The notes beneath the pieces are model-generated. The model was given only the letters and a program-made list of their open reading frames with translations, was not told the origin of the DNA and made no database searches. From contig OX344749.2 of the NCBI GenBank assembly GCA_947034885.2, positions 32,421,182 to 32,485,181 of the forward strand: 64,000 nt of DNA. Reading direction: 5' to 3'. This DNA is from Thuidium tamariscinum. Taxonomy: Eukaryota > Streptophyta > Bryopsida > Hypnales > Thuidiaceae. Below, piece after piece: positions 37,937 to 50,168 of the stretch; positions within the stretch are counted from its first letter, which is position 1; every line of letters begins with the position of its first letter. The position numbers and the translations under genes are program-made.

Positions 37937-38226
37937 CTATTGGGTAGTCCACGTCAAATTTTTGGGGGGTCAAGTGCCAATCCACCTACGCCAAAAAAGC
38001 ATGCCCTTTCCACCTGGCAGGTAGCCTCCTTCTTTTCGAAGGTGGTCTTTCTTTATCAAGCCTCTTCTCATCCAAACTTACATCCGTTCACGTATCGTTA
38101 GGTGATAATAAAATAAGAGCCGTGACTTGTAAATGACTTGTTCGAAGTGACTCCAGCTCCAGGAGTCACATTTCTGTTTATAACTGCAACATGACTGTTT
38201 TGCAGTCATTTAGCGCAGTCACAATA

Positions 38227-38246
38227 AGCCCCATTTTCTTGTAGTG
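38227..38246. mobile_element. CACTA element terminus
   Basis: On the reverse strand this reads CACTACAAGAAAATGGGG, the classic plant CACTA terminal sequence, preceded inward by subterminal TGACT-type repeats. The matching left terminus was not found. It probably bounded the element holding the TNP2 and TNPA-like genes, whose left side is truncated. Confidence 0.6.
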
Positions 38247-38540
38247 AGAGTCCCTGTCACTTGAGGTTCTCTGCGGATCAAGGGACTCTACCCAGTCACT
38301 CGCGACTACTTCAAGGAGTGAAGGAGCCTTATCCGGCAGCTTCAGTGCACAATAGGACTACCTCATCACTCCTCGATAGTGCTGCATAACCGCTTCTAAC
38401 CAATAGGGTTCACGTATAGTGTCCTCAACTACCTTCAGTTGGACTTTGTGAAGGTATGATTTGTGAAAGCACATAGAACTTATGCCTTCTTGCATTTACT
38501 TTCATGCTTCTACAGCTTTGACGACAAAGGATAATTGGCC

Positions 38541-41500
38541 ATGGAGTCTTCCAAAACGAAAGGGAAGAAATTAGTTAGCTTCGGAGGTCCGCGGGATACA
38601 GGACACTCACGTGCCACTAAGGCCAGTTGGGCAGAAGGGCAAATGGGAAATATTGATGATGGGGATGATGCAAGAGGCGCTCAAGGACTTACCAAGACTG
38701 TTTAGTCCAAAGGCAAGAAAAGGCAGCAAAAGGCAATTTTAAGGGAGCAGAGCAGGAGGACACGGACCCCGTCTGGAAACCGCTGGAACGATGACGGGAG
38801 ACATAACGTGGGAACAGGAGAAGAAGAGGTTCAAGTGACCACCAAAGATGCTTTCTTGGAGACTCGAAAGAAGGACAAGGCTGCTACTGAGTCACGCAGC
38901 GTTCCACAGGGAAGAGACAAGCGCCAAGATGCGACGAAGGTTGCAAAAGTTGCACCTGAATCCCCTATCTTTGGGCGGACGCATCAGTCTAAGGGAAAAA
39001 GGCAGCGGCAGGCCACCTCAAACGACTCGGACTCTCAAACCGCTGAGGACTAGGACAATACAACAGAAGTGGAAAACACTGCTTCAAATAAGGTGAGTAT
39101 AATCTGAGTTTTCGGAAGCAGTGGAAGTATTTTACTTCAATGCCACACGATGGTACTCTGTATTTGTCGTGATCACTCTTGTTATAAACACTATATCAGT
39201 ATTATGCGATATAAGTACTGTAAGCAACCGAGGTGCTTGAAGTACTTCTTGGGTTTTTCTGTATATTTGTAAGGTATACAGTGTGTACGTGATTCCTTGT
39301 CCTTGTAGTACTCATAGGATTGTCTTTTGCTCCATCGTACTCCTTGTAGTACTTAGACGCACGCCACGTCTCCGTGAGGGACATGTGACATGTTCAGCTT
39401 AGGTTTAGGTGGAGCGTGACATCACAGTAGTTACTGCCATTGACTTGAAGGACTCTAAAGTGTGTTCTTTGTTCAGAAGGACCAGAAGAAATATAGCAAG
39501 TAGGACTGTTTGCGTGCACTAGCAGATTTGAAGACTCCGTGGAAACTCCCTCCACGTTGTCTTACAAAGGAGGACTTCATAAAAGAGTTCAACCTCAATA
39601 GCGTCGGCGTCAATCCGCACAAACTGAAGATTGGTAAGCACGTCACCGACAAAGATATGGAGGAGGTCTTCAGAAGCGACAAAGGACAAAATGGCTACAG
39701 CATTGGGTTGAAGTTGTCAGACAAAAATCGTCAGAAGCTCGAGTCCCTGAACAGCATTCTGTACCAGAAGGAAGCGCCCCCGAGCTTCGTTGCGAAGGAG
39801 TTGGCGATGGGGTGGTTCTACGAGCATGTGCGAGGAAAGGAGGTGGACTAGGCTGAATTTGCGACAGAGACAAACAATCTACAGCAGTCCAACTATAAAG
39901 TGAGGGTGCGGACGTGGCTCACACGACTACATGCAGTTGGCGACAAGAACGTTGACGTCGACCGTGATGTGGACGTCTTCTTGAAGAGCTCGGATGGGGG
40001 ACCCGCTCTCGTTGCGGGGGGCTTCAAGCGTCCCATGGCTGTTGTGGTGCATGGTCAGGACAAGAAGCCTTCGTCCGTCATGCCGTCCCTGGACTTCGAC
40101 ATGCTAGCAAACAGGTGTAGTGAATTGCCACGTTCCGCATTCTTTTTTCCATTCATACTCGGTGATTTGTTTTGGTTTAGGGTCCGTACATAACAACATG
40201 TGCTTCCACGAGCTTCTACTCGTGGTTTCACGGGTACTCATGTATTGAAATGTACTTGCAGGAGTGCCGACATAGTCGGAGTGGTCTGCAAAGTGGAGGG
40301 TAAAGTGGCTGTATTGTAGGAGGAAATTGATGACCTGAAGAAAGCATTGGCCGAAGTAGATAAGGACTGTTATTTCTGCTTGGGCATGGTGGAGCAGCTA
40401 GTCAAACAATTTGCAAAGTACAGAGAGGAGTACACGGTTCCCAGAGTTGACGACGAGGACTTCATAATAGATGTTGCTGGAGATGGACCCATGCACGACA
40501 TGCTTCGCAACAACGTCGTGGAACTCAAAAACCTCCTGGCAAAGAAAAGAAGTCTTCAACAGGTGTTTGACGATTTGTTGGTGCGACTCCAAGGCTCCCA
40601 ACAATACCTAAAGGCACTACAAAGTTATCAGGATTCTCTGCAATCCGGTGAACTTCATTACATCATGCACCCAAATCCAATGCCTATGGCCACGTCTGAG
40701 ACTGAATGCATGGCAGACTTTGGTGTTTTTCTTGCGCCTTCCCTTTGTGCAGTGTGCTCAAAGGGTTTTCCGTTTTGGCATGCTCTCATTTGCAGTTGCC
40801 GTCACTTCTACCATCCATAGTGTGCTGCTTCGTGGTTCAGGGACTCGTTGGATTGTGCTTCACCAAACTGTGGGCGCGTGCATCCAATGTGGTTGAAAGC
40901 TTGCGACTTTTCAAGCGTCAGCCAAAAAGATGGCAGTGGTGCTACCAACAATGAAACACGATGTACCGGCGAGGTTGCAGAAGGATTTGGTTCTCAAAGC
41001 CGTCAGTCGGAGCCTCTAAAGAACTGCCCTCGTAAGTGATGCTCAGCCATGACTGATTCAGGTTGCCGTCGATGTGGTTCCTACGCTTCCGTTCTTTCTC
41101 TCATTTGTCAACCTCATCTTCATTTAGACAGTCATTGAAGAATGCAGAATTTCAGGTCACATTTGTGCTTGTTCAGTGTACTGTTACTATTGCGATGTTC
41201 AGTAGTGATTGAGAATATAGCTGCCTCAGTCCCCTTCAGAGGAAAAGTCACTTTACACTTCAGGGTTGACGTTTAGTCCTTCAGTCACTTGTACATAATA
41301 TGCTCTAATCTCTTGTATTCGGCTGAACGTGAAGGGGACAAAATGTCTTTTACAGGCCTTTGCACTTTGAACCGTTGAGCCCAGATATAGGGTGTACAGG
41401 ACCATGTGTATACAAACATGTGCACCGCCTTTGTGTGATGGCAAGCACATTCTTAGTACTACGTAGGACTGTGTGCAACACCTGCTTGTGTTGACAGGCG

Positions 41501-42382
41501 TATTCTCAATACGTTATAGGACTATGTGCACCGCTTGCTTGTGATGCCAAGCTGACTACCACTGTGGATCTATCCTTCCTCAGTCTATAGAAGTAAATAG
41601 TTTTTTGGCATTGTGTTGGGATAGGTCCTCCAACAATTAGCGAAGGAGCTAGCAATGCCTCTGTATGTGGAAGTACGTTTTCCAAGTGCATGACAGATAT
41701 TGGCGACGGAGGGCGAGTTTTGGTCGGACAACGTGCTTCTCAAACGTGGACATTGGAGTTCTCAGCAAAGGACCCGCAGATGAATCCAGGGTCCACGCAA
41801 TCCCAAGCTCCTAAGTTCGCCCAATTTCCACAGGCATTGAAGACTGTCAAAACAATGCCTGAACCCGCGAATACTAAGAAGGACAACAACGCAGCACCAG
41901 AGGAGAAAAACAACAAAGAAGACGGAGAGGGACCATTGTCGTCTTCTCCTGTACCGCAAGACCTAGGGACCGAGGAGGAGCACGCTGTACAGGACGTCCT
42001 CGGAACTGAAAAGGACACTGCTGAAGAGGCATGTCGAATTCCTGAACCACAGGCAGCGGTTACTGGCGACACCGGTAAGGTAGATGACGTTGTTGACAAG
42101 GAGTGCAGCGAAGTGGATGAGCAGTCAGAGAATGACGTCAATCACGAAGACGTGATGCCTGTCAACAAAAACCCCACCGCTACAGAGCATTGTGCGACAC
42201 AGGAAACTGTAGCTGAGGAGCATGAGGGCGACCAAGTCCTCACCGCTGAGGACCATGAGGGGGACGAGGTCCTCACCACTGAGGATCAGGCTATTTTATA
42301 TGCTGTGTCCATAATAGACCTAATGCAGGTGGATTCCTACTCATTGCCCAGAGTTTTTATAGCCGATTTCAATAGCCGCTAA
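38541..42382 (+). CDS. Four-exon gene with RING-like finger; six in-frame TAGs
   Basis: Exons 38541-39092, 39477-40114, 40262-41031 and 41646-42382 have GT-AG junctions (AAG/GTGAGT, TTCAG; AG/GTGTAG, TTGCAG; C/GTAAGT, GCGAAG) and consistent phases: 899 codons with final TAA. The last acceptor has a weak pyrimidine tract. Interruptions are TAG at 38703, 39051, 39501, 39849, 40317 and 40818 only. Exon 1 is basic and disordered. Exon 2 has a globular region (LTKEDFIKEFNLNSVGVNP, FVAKELAMGWFYEHV). Exon 3 has a coiled coil (EEIDDLKKALAEVDK) and a zinc-binding module (CAVCSKGFPFW, HALICSCRHFYHP, TAG, CAASWF, CASPNCGRVHPMW). Exon 4 is acidic, with a repeated AEDHEGDEVLT-like unit. The family is not recognised. 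It may be a TE accessory gene. Confidence 0.6.
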
Positions 42383-44070
42383 TGACTTTTTTATTGATTG
42401 ACGCGCTACCTTTTTTCTACCGCTTGAGTGTGAGCGATCCTAACTCCACCCTCGAGCTTACGAGCTAGGACTTAACACACAGGTTCTGTCGGCAAAATAC
42501 AGAAATGATTAAATGGGTTAAAAGTAAGCGCCTTCCAAGCAATGGACACTTTAATTGATATTAGTTTGTGAATTTTAGAATGAATTGAGCCAACAATTAA
42601 TTTGTTAATGTTTAACGTTTTAAAGATGTTCCAATAATTTATTGGAAATTCAACTTTTGCCAAAATCATCCACTAGCATATTCTTCATTCTTCCCAAGAT
42701 GGTAAAGCAATGTGAGTTTGGACTTTTTATGCAAAAGTTATGCTTGGATGAAAATTGGTTATGGAACTAGTGCCAAAACTTCATCCAAAGGTAAAAATTA
42801 GCAGAGCTAATCAAATTAATTTTAAATTTCAGTGATTAAGCTATAGTGATATTTGCTAATTTCCAACTAATTTTTGTGAATTATTTGAGAAAATCATCCA
42901 AATTTTAGATCAAACTTCATCCATTCCTTTCTCACTCAATTTTAATATTTTTGAGAAAGAAAAGAGATTCTAGAATCTCTAAAAGAGACTTTATTTTGAT
43001 TCTAAATTTGAATAATTCTCTCAGGTTTTAAAAGATTTTTGTTCTTAAAATAATTCCTACTACTTTAATTCTATAATGGTTCCTTCAATTTTTTGATGGG
43101 GTTCTTAATGTTTTCTTTCGAAGCCAATTTATTTTTTCTCAATTTAAGGTTCCAGCAATAATTTTTAAAATCTAAGCATCAAAAGCAATAATAAATCAAA
43201 GTAAAGCAATAAAAAAAATCTAAAACATTAAAAGCAAGTTTTTAGTTGAAGCCTACCTCGCTAAAGAAATTCTCGATCGTGCCATCGTCCAGGATCACCA
43301 ATTGAATCGTCTCATACGGGCCGTCGATCTCCATGGTTCCTAGGTCATTTTTGTATTGTCGTTAGATCGTGGTTGTAGTTGCATTTTCCTTAATTTCCTA
43401 ATTTCTAATTGTTTGGGAATTTTCAATTATTTTGGTTAGTTTGGAATTAATTTCCAAATTTTTCAAAAAAATCTTATTCCAATAGATCCACCCAAATCCA
43501 ACCATGTGTTAGTATTTTTTTTAATTCTTAATTAGTTTTGGATTATTAGTTGGCGGCTTTGTCTTTTCCTCTTGTTTTTTATGCCTAATAAAACAAAAGT
43601 CAACTATAATCCAAACTTCCTAAAAACCTTACGGAATCCTAATAACTAACTAACCAACAAAGAAGGGAATAATACCACTATTTGTTCAATAGTGATATTC
43701 TTCAACAATTAGTTTTTTATTCAAGGTTCCTTCACGTGTGCAAATTCCTCCCCAACTCTCTCTCTCTTTATTCTTCTTCCTTCCTAGTCCCTTTCATTTG
43801 TGTTTTTGAAGAAAGCTTAGAAGGAAGAGATGTTGTTGGAGATTGGAGAGATATTGGATTTTTGCTTTTAAAACTCAAAATTGGGTGTGTGGCGAGCAAC
43901 GGCCTTCCCAAGGTTTCCAATGGAAATCCTTTGAATTTTTAAAGTTTGGTATGTGAGGATATGTACTGGTAATGAGCTTAAGGTCGCTGGACTCTGGTTT
44001 CGCTACTGGACTCTAGCTCCGCTCTAGTTCCGCTGCTGCTCTGGCCCATTGCCTGGCCCTTTGTCTCGCG

Positions 44071-44300
44071 ATGCCACGTGGCGGCTCCCGGTTGGTCGAA
44101 CCCCTGCTGTGTTGCCTAGTCACCAACTCCTTGATCGCCAGTCAACGGACACGTGGCGGCTCCCAGTTGGTCGAACCCTTACTATGTTGCCCAATCACCC
44201 GCTCCTCGATCGCCTAGGCAGCGGACACGTGGCGGCTCCCGGTTGGTTGAACCCCCTACTGTGCTGCCCAGTCACTCGCTCCTTGATCGCCAGTCCGTAT
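44071..44300. repeat. Three-copy tandem repeat, about 76 bp
   Basis: Units begin near 44075, 44151 and 44226, each with CACGTGGCGGCTCCC followed by GGTTGGTYGAACCC-like sequence and CTCCTTGATCGCC. CACGTG is a plant G-box core, so the array may be part of the LTR enhancer. Confidence 0.8.
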
Positions 44301-45338
44301 ACTAGTATCCCAATTCAAAACCTCTTCTTTGGCCGATTCAGGCCTTTTCTTGGCCTTATAAGAAAACGGGAAAAAAGATAAAAAAAGAAAAAAACAAAAG
44401 AAAAAGAAAACAAAACTAAAGATATAAAACAAACCACCACTCAGAAAGAACACCTAAATGCTAGGTTGTTTTTCCTTTAAAAATGGATTAATATATTGTT
44501 TTGGGGTTTTGATGTTGCCACCTTTGAATAGAATTTTCGAGTAGTAGGTTGTCCGCAATTTTGAAGATGTTTTAAACTTCCATTATTTTGGAGTCAAAGC
44601 TTCGCCGTGCGGGGGCAACCCCAGGTATAGACTTTAAAATTTGGCTAGTAAGAGTATCTTGGTCTTTTAAAATTTAAAGGAGGTACACATGACAGTGTTT
44701 AAACCGAACTTTAATTTTAAGTCTTCAAGATGTTCACAAATTGCTAGTTAAAAATCAAAGGAGGTACACATGACAGTGTTTAACCAAACTTTGATAATAA
44801 TTTCGCAAATCATAACCAGATCCCAACTTAATTGTTGAAGGAGGTACGCATGACAGCATTTAAATCGAACTTAAGCAATTAACTTCTCAAATTTTGTTAT
44901 ACAACGAAATTTGAGGCCAAATTAGTACTAGTATACTTTTGGCAGAGTCTAGCTCCGCCGCCTTAAGTATATTGGTACCAATACTGTTACAAGTATCACA
45001 ATTCGTTAGTGTAAGCAATTCTAAGTCTTTGACAGTCTATTTTTCTAAATTCCAGGGCTAGAACGAGTGTAAGACTTAAGTACGTTGATAAAAAATACAA
45101 CCAATGTTATTTTGAAGGAACCCTCCAGTCCTTCAAAGCAATGAAACAAGAATGAGAAGTGCCCCAACTTAGTTGGTGACACCCAATTGTGAGCAATAAT
45201 GTCCCAATTTAGTTGGTGACACGGAACAAGAGTACTCCGACTTAGTCGGTAGTACAAAATTGAAAGAATGCAAGTACGAACAATGAAATAGAATGAAAAG
45301 CAAGTGTGAGGGTCTACCGACAACCTCGAGGGAGGGCC

Positions 45339-45345
45339 TTATATA
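45339..45345 (+). promoter_or_regulatory. TATA-like motif in the LTR-like copy
   Basis: TTATATA lies in a hairpin whose arms are ACCGACAACCTCGAGGG-like and CCCTCTCGGTAATTGTCGGT-like. It matches the 20455 motif in the sister copy. Confidence 0.45.
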
Positions 45346-46925
45346 CTCGCCAAGGCCCCCTCTCGGTAATTGTCGGTGGGTTTACATTTTCAATTCTAAC
45401 CTAGATATTTGTCTAAACTACCTAGTTGTAATTCAAAATAATCTTTGTTTATTGTGAAGGAAGGTCATCAAGCGGGTTCCTTTGGAGGCTCAAATTAGCC
45501 TTGGAATCCCACCTAAATCAAATCCAACCTTTTCCCATAGATATTTTGAAAACTACCCTAATTAACGAAGATATTTTGCAAATTAATCTTTTAGTAATTT
45601 CCAAATTGTCTTTCTTTAGCTCGTAAGGTGGCTTGCTAAGTGTGAATGGAATCTTAATCAAATCCAACCTTCGATTTTCCAAAAGATATTTGTAACATGA
45701 CTAGGGATTAATCACAAATTACTAACAAAAAGTCAAACTAAGGGCTGACCCTCTCTATCTTTTAGGGATCAACTCAAAATCAAAAACCAATTGCGCCATT
45801 GTGTTTGGAAGACCCCAATTAGCCTAAGGGACCCCCTTACCCCTATTTACTCCGCCATTTTTAAGTGCCAGTTTGAGTTACAGTAACTTCTAACAAAAGT
45901 CAAAACTCTAACTTTTGGAGATTGCACTTTTTGATGAAATTGTTTGGCCAGAGTAGCTTTGAATAATTTTGGGAGCAAGAATTGACCCTTGTTTCACTCC
46001 ATTTGGACACCGTCAGCTCCTGGTATGCCGGTCAACCCTGTAAATTCTTGGTGAATTCGATGTCGGCTTCCGTTCTAGTAGTTAGGAATGTCGGAATGTC
46101 TTCAAACTTGTCAGGGCGTTTTATTAGCACACAAAATCCTACTCTAATTTTTAGTGAGATTTTACCGCACTCTGGGTAATTTCTAGGAATATACCATCAG
46201 TTTGAGTAGAGGTTGACTTCTTATGAAGTCATCATGGAATTTTGTAAAATCCCGAAACTTTTTGGGTGACTTCTAGGAAGTTCCAAAAACTCAGAGGCAA
46301 AACCAAACTTCCAATTGTATCATCCAAAAGGAGTTTAAAATTAGTAACTCCTTTATAATTTTCACCCGGAGGGAAAATTATTATAATGTTGGGGAAAAAC
46401 TGGATAATCGAAGATTCTTTTGTCCTCCTGGCATGCTACAACCTAGAAAAGCACCTCTCTGTATGTTTCAATTTCCAATTCTTCCATCTTGGTCCGAAAC
46501 CAACCCAAATTCTCAAAGTTACCTGTAAAAAGTCACAAATCCAACTCTTTCTCGAAGTTGATGTTGACTTAGTATGATTCCTAAACTTAAATATACTCTG
46601 TTGGCTAGTCAAATTGTCACATGCACTTTCAAAGTCGTGGTTTTGTACGGACAAGACACTAAAACTGATTAACTCTCACATCCTCACATCTCTCGAAATT
46701 ACTAATTTCACACTCAATTTACCAATGAGTTATAAAATTAGTGAAAACAGAACCTTATATGTTTTCAACTCTTCTAATACTAAGACTCCTACTTTGGTAG
46801 GAACTTCTACCAAACTTCTTCACTAACACTCTTTTTATGTCATTTTTTATAATAATAACCTAAAAAACTATAAAAAATCGCAAAAAATATATCCAAAGTT
46901 CCAAGTGCTAATTTGAAGGCTCACA

Positions 46926-48964
46926 GGAACCGTTTTTGAAAGTTTCATAAAACATCCCAAACTTTTCTAGGGTCAAAGCTCTGCCGTCCGAGAGGTCCTC
47001 TTTAAAACACACCAAACTTTTCTAGATCTTAAGTCAAAGCTTTGCCGTCACTTGGCCGAGGTGGTCACATATATAGTGCTTGGGGTCAAAGCTTCACCGT
47101 TACGTGGCCAAGGGTGCCACGTTTGCACTGCTTAGGTTCAGAGCTTCGATGTGAAGGAGGTAAGAGGCCTCCAACCGTAAACAATCACTTAACACGAGAT
47201 GACCTTGGTCTAGCTATTCCCACTAGCCACGACCGAAAAGACTTACGAACCACAATCCTTCTCTCTCATGCACTAGTGGCCCCCCAAAGCGGCATCACCA
47301 AGGTACGGTGGGGGGTGTCACTAGGATTAGTACTCTCATTCTCTCTCAACCTTCCCCACAACCCCAAGGAAAGAATACCCAATATCACCACGGTGGGGAT
47401 AAAAGTGCTGCCCCTCGAAAGTGGGACCCAAGCAAGCTCAAGCATCCACAAGTTTACAACACAACTCTTGAAAACCATGAGGTTTGGCTAATCCAACTAG
47501 CCACAACCAAAGGCAAGAAGACAACAACAAGAAGTGCCAACAAAAAGTACTCAAATCATTGTTGCAAGTTTATTGGTTGACATGCCAAGAATGCCAAAAC
47601 AAATTGGACCCAATGAACCCACAACCAAATGAAGGGGAGTGACTATAGAGAGGGAAGTGGAGCCCTTAAATAGGCATCCAAGGACCCCACTTTTCCCCCT
47701 AAAGACCTCACAATAATCTTATCGACTCGAATTTCCATCCTTATCCTCCAAGATTTTCATCCTACTCCTACAAAACTAACTTTCTACCCTACGTTGGACC
47801 AACATCCTAACTTTGGGAGTTTAACTCCAAATGCCAAACGAATTGCACCATTGGCTCTAGAACAACATTTTTAGTCCATGATCCTTCTACCCCCTATACC
47901 AATACCAAAAACCTAATAGAAGCTAGCATAGATTAAAAATCAAGTTGGGTAAAATTCCCAAAATTCGGAGGTTCTCTAATTCGGAAAAGTTAACTAGCAT
48001 GTGGTCTCCAGTAGGTGCAAAGGAGTAAAAAAAGACTCCTTATTGACTTCGGTTCACTGTCGGATGCTCCCGATATGCCAGTCAATGCCACGGTAATTCT
48101 GATACATGTTTAAATTCCGAAGACTGTGGCCGGTTTGAATACTTGCCGCTATCAGAATGTTGCTAAACTTGGTGGAGCGCATTGTTAGCATAAAACAAGA
48201 TAGCATAATTTTTAGTGAGAATTTAGCATACCCCAAGCAATTTCCAAGAAATTCCTACGTGGAGATTGTTACGATTTACCGCCCGTGGAATGTTCTTCTG
48301 CAAGTCAGAAAATGTCGGGAAATTCCATCTGACTTCTCATGGAGCCACATCGAATGTGTGCAAGTTTGGTTGGCACCTGGCATGCTCGGTCGGTGTAGAT
48401 CGTCCACGGCTGTTCACATAGAGTCGTTGGCAAAATAGGGAATCTTTTGATGGCAAAGGAATCTTGATGAACCGGATTCACATTTAAACTTCTAGTCGGG
48501 GAATTACCTTAGATACCCTAATGGGTCCTGTAGATTCCCCCCTGACCTCCATCTTCAGCTATGGCACCTGCAGGCTCACAATCGAGGTTTCTACCAATTC
48601 ATCGATCCAATGGGGAATTCGAAACCTAACTCTAAGATCCGACCTACTGGCCTCGTTGTGAATCTCTTAGACTGACCTAGCCATGAATTGCCACATTCAT
48701 AGGGGTAATCATTCCCTAAAGGGCCACTTGACTCAACCCTACAAAACCAGCCTCTAATGATGGTTCTTAGCTAAACTTAGACTAGAATTGGGGGAGTTCT
48801 ACATGTACAATCAAATCTAGACCAAATACTATAGTCGGTATGCTACAACCCTATTTTGGTTATACACTCTTTCTATGGTTTTTTGTATACTTTTAACTAC
48901 TCTAAATCACGGTTTAAAACAAAAGAAAATCTATGAGTCCCAAGTGACAACTTGGGAGCTCACA
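46926..48964 (+). mobile_element. Partial or diverged third copy of the LTR-like family
   Basis: Sequence resembling the 3' half of the family (CAAAGCTTYGCCGT words, a GACTCCTTATT... CGATATGCCAGTCAA block near 48030-48090, and an end at GGGAGCTCACA, 48964) directly follows the 42429 copy. The 5' half is absent. A TTAAATAG motif near 47670 may correspond to the TATA site. Confidence 0.55.
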
Positions 48965-49453
48965 AACCTACCCTAACAAAACAATGTACCATGCTCATGA
49001 TGCAAAGGTAGGGATTTGACCATTGCATATTTCGTTCATGCATGTATTTTAATACCAACCTCACAGCCGTGCCCAACCCAAGCACCACCAAAACACTTGT
49101 GCAATCCCCAAATACATCAGTCTCCAACATCTCATGCACAAGTTATGATAATTGAAAGATACAATATTCTAGAAAGTTGCAACGAAGGATATAAACTAGA
49201 TAAGCTCGAGAGCCAAGAGGTATGACATAATTCCTGGTCAAAAAATACATATATTTTAATAAAAAATATTCATGTTTGTACTTCTCAGTTAATCTAAGGG
49301 TTTAGTAAGAGGAGGAGATATTTTCTTATGACACTCTTCTAATGAGTTACCGACTAAGACAGTGACACAGTTTCCAAACACATCATTCATTGGCGCACTA
49401 AAGCTCTCTTTTAGTTCCTAACAAGAACATATCAAAAGTTGACCAATCTAATA

Positions 49454-49534
49454 CTCCCTCTATTTCTGAATAATACCATTGTTTCAATAGTATTTTACAA
49501 AGGAAAAAATGGTCTTATTCAACAACAGAGTGAG
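49454..49534. mobile_element. 81-bp Stowaway-like (mariner) MITE
   Basis: It begins CTCCCTCTATTTCTGAATAA and its reverse complement begins CTCACTCTGTTGTTGAATAA. The element is flanked by TA on both sides (49452-49453, 49535-49536). CTCCCTC ends and TA duplication are the Stowaway hallmarks. Confidence 0.8.
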
Positions 49535-50168
49535 TAATAGGAACTACACTCAATGACAACAACAAAAAAGCTAGTTTGGGGGTCTCCTTGTCTTTTCACT
49601 AAAAATAACAATTGTTCAGTCAACAAATGGTAAGGTGGACAAAGTTTCTATAGCCACTTTCAAGGAATGAACATTATTATTTTTTAGAATTGACACGATG
49701 GCATCAACATACCAAAAACCATCCAAGTCCATAAGAAGTTTCGAAGTTCAATTGTACAAGGAGTGTCAAAGTGTAAGTTGTATTCAAGTACACCAACTAT
49801 ACATTTTGGACCAAGGCATAGCAATGGTATCTATATTTAGATGATCAAATTGAGGTGGAGGCCGTATTTAACCAACTTCAAGTCAAAATTTTTAGCCTCT
49901 TCTTGAAGTTCAAAATAGAGATGCTCTGAAACCATCTCCACCTTCAATTGCTCACTACATGTCCGTTAAAATCTCTAACAAACACTTCTACGTTGAGGGA
50001 CGCTTTCAGAGTAGGGAAATTCTCACCGCTTCCCACATAAAAACACATAAGGTTTTCAAAAACATGACATGGTTTTCTCAGAGCTAAAAGGAAAAGCACA
50101 TCATTCAGTGACGCAAAAAAGGCGGTTGTACACACAATGGGCGACAATGGTGATGACTCTTCCAGCGG

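Larger units (their letters stand above)
42429..46925 (+). mobile_element. LTR-like element, same family as 18060-22024
   Basis: Starts TGTGAGCGATCCTAACTCC and ends GCTCACA, and is collinear with the 18060 copy (for example AAGTCAAACTAAG followed by GCTGACCCTCTCTATC near 45732; GGAGGTACACATGACAG repeated near 44680, 44761 and, with changes, 44841). Flanks TTGAG and GGAAC do not match, so recombination or an older insertion is likely. A further family member abuts it on the right. Confidence 0.7.

Noticed and set aside
44049-44381. 110-codon frame in the LTR-like copy
   Set aside because: Its repeated peptide simply translates the 76-bp tandem repeat with a period that shifts frame; no sign of selection.
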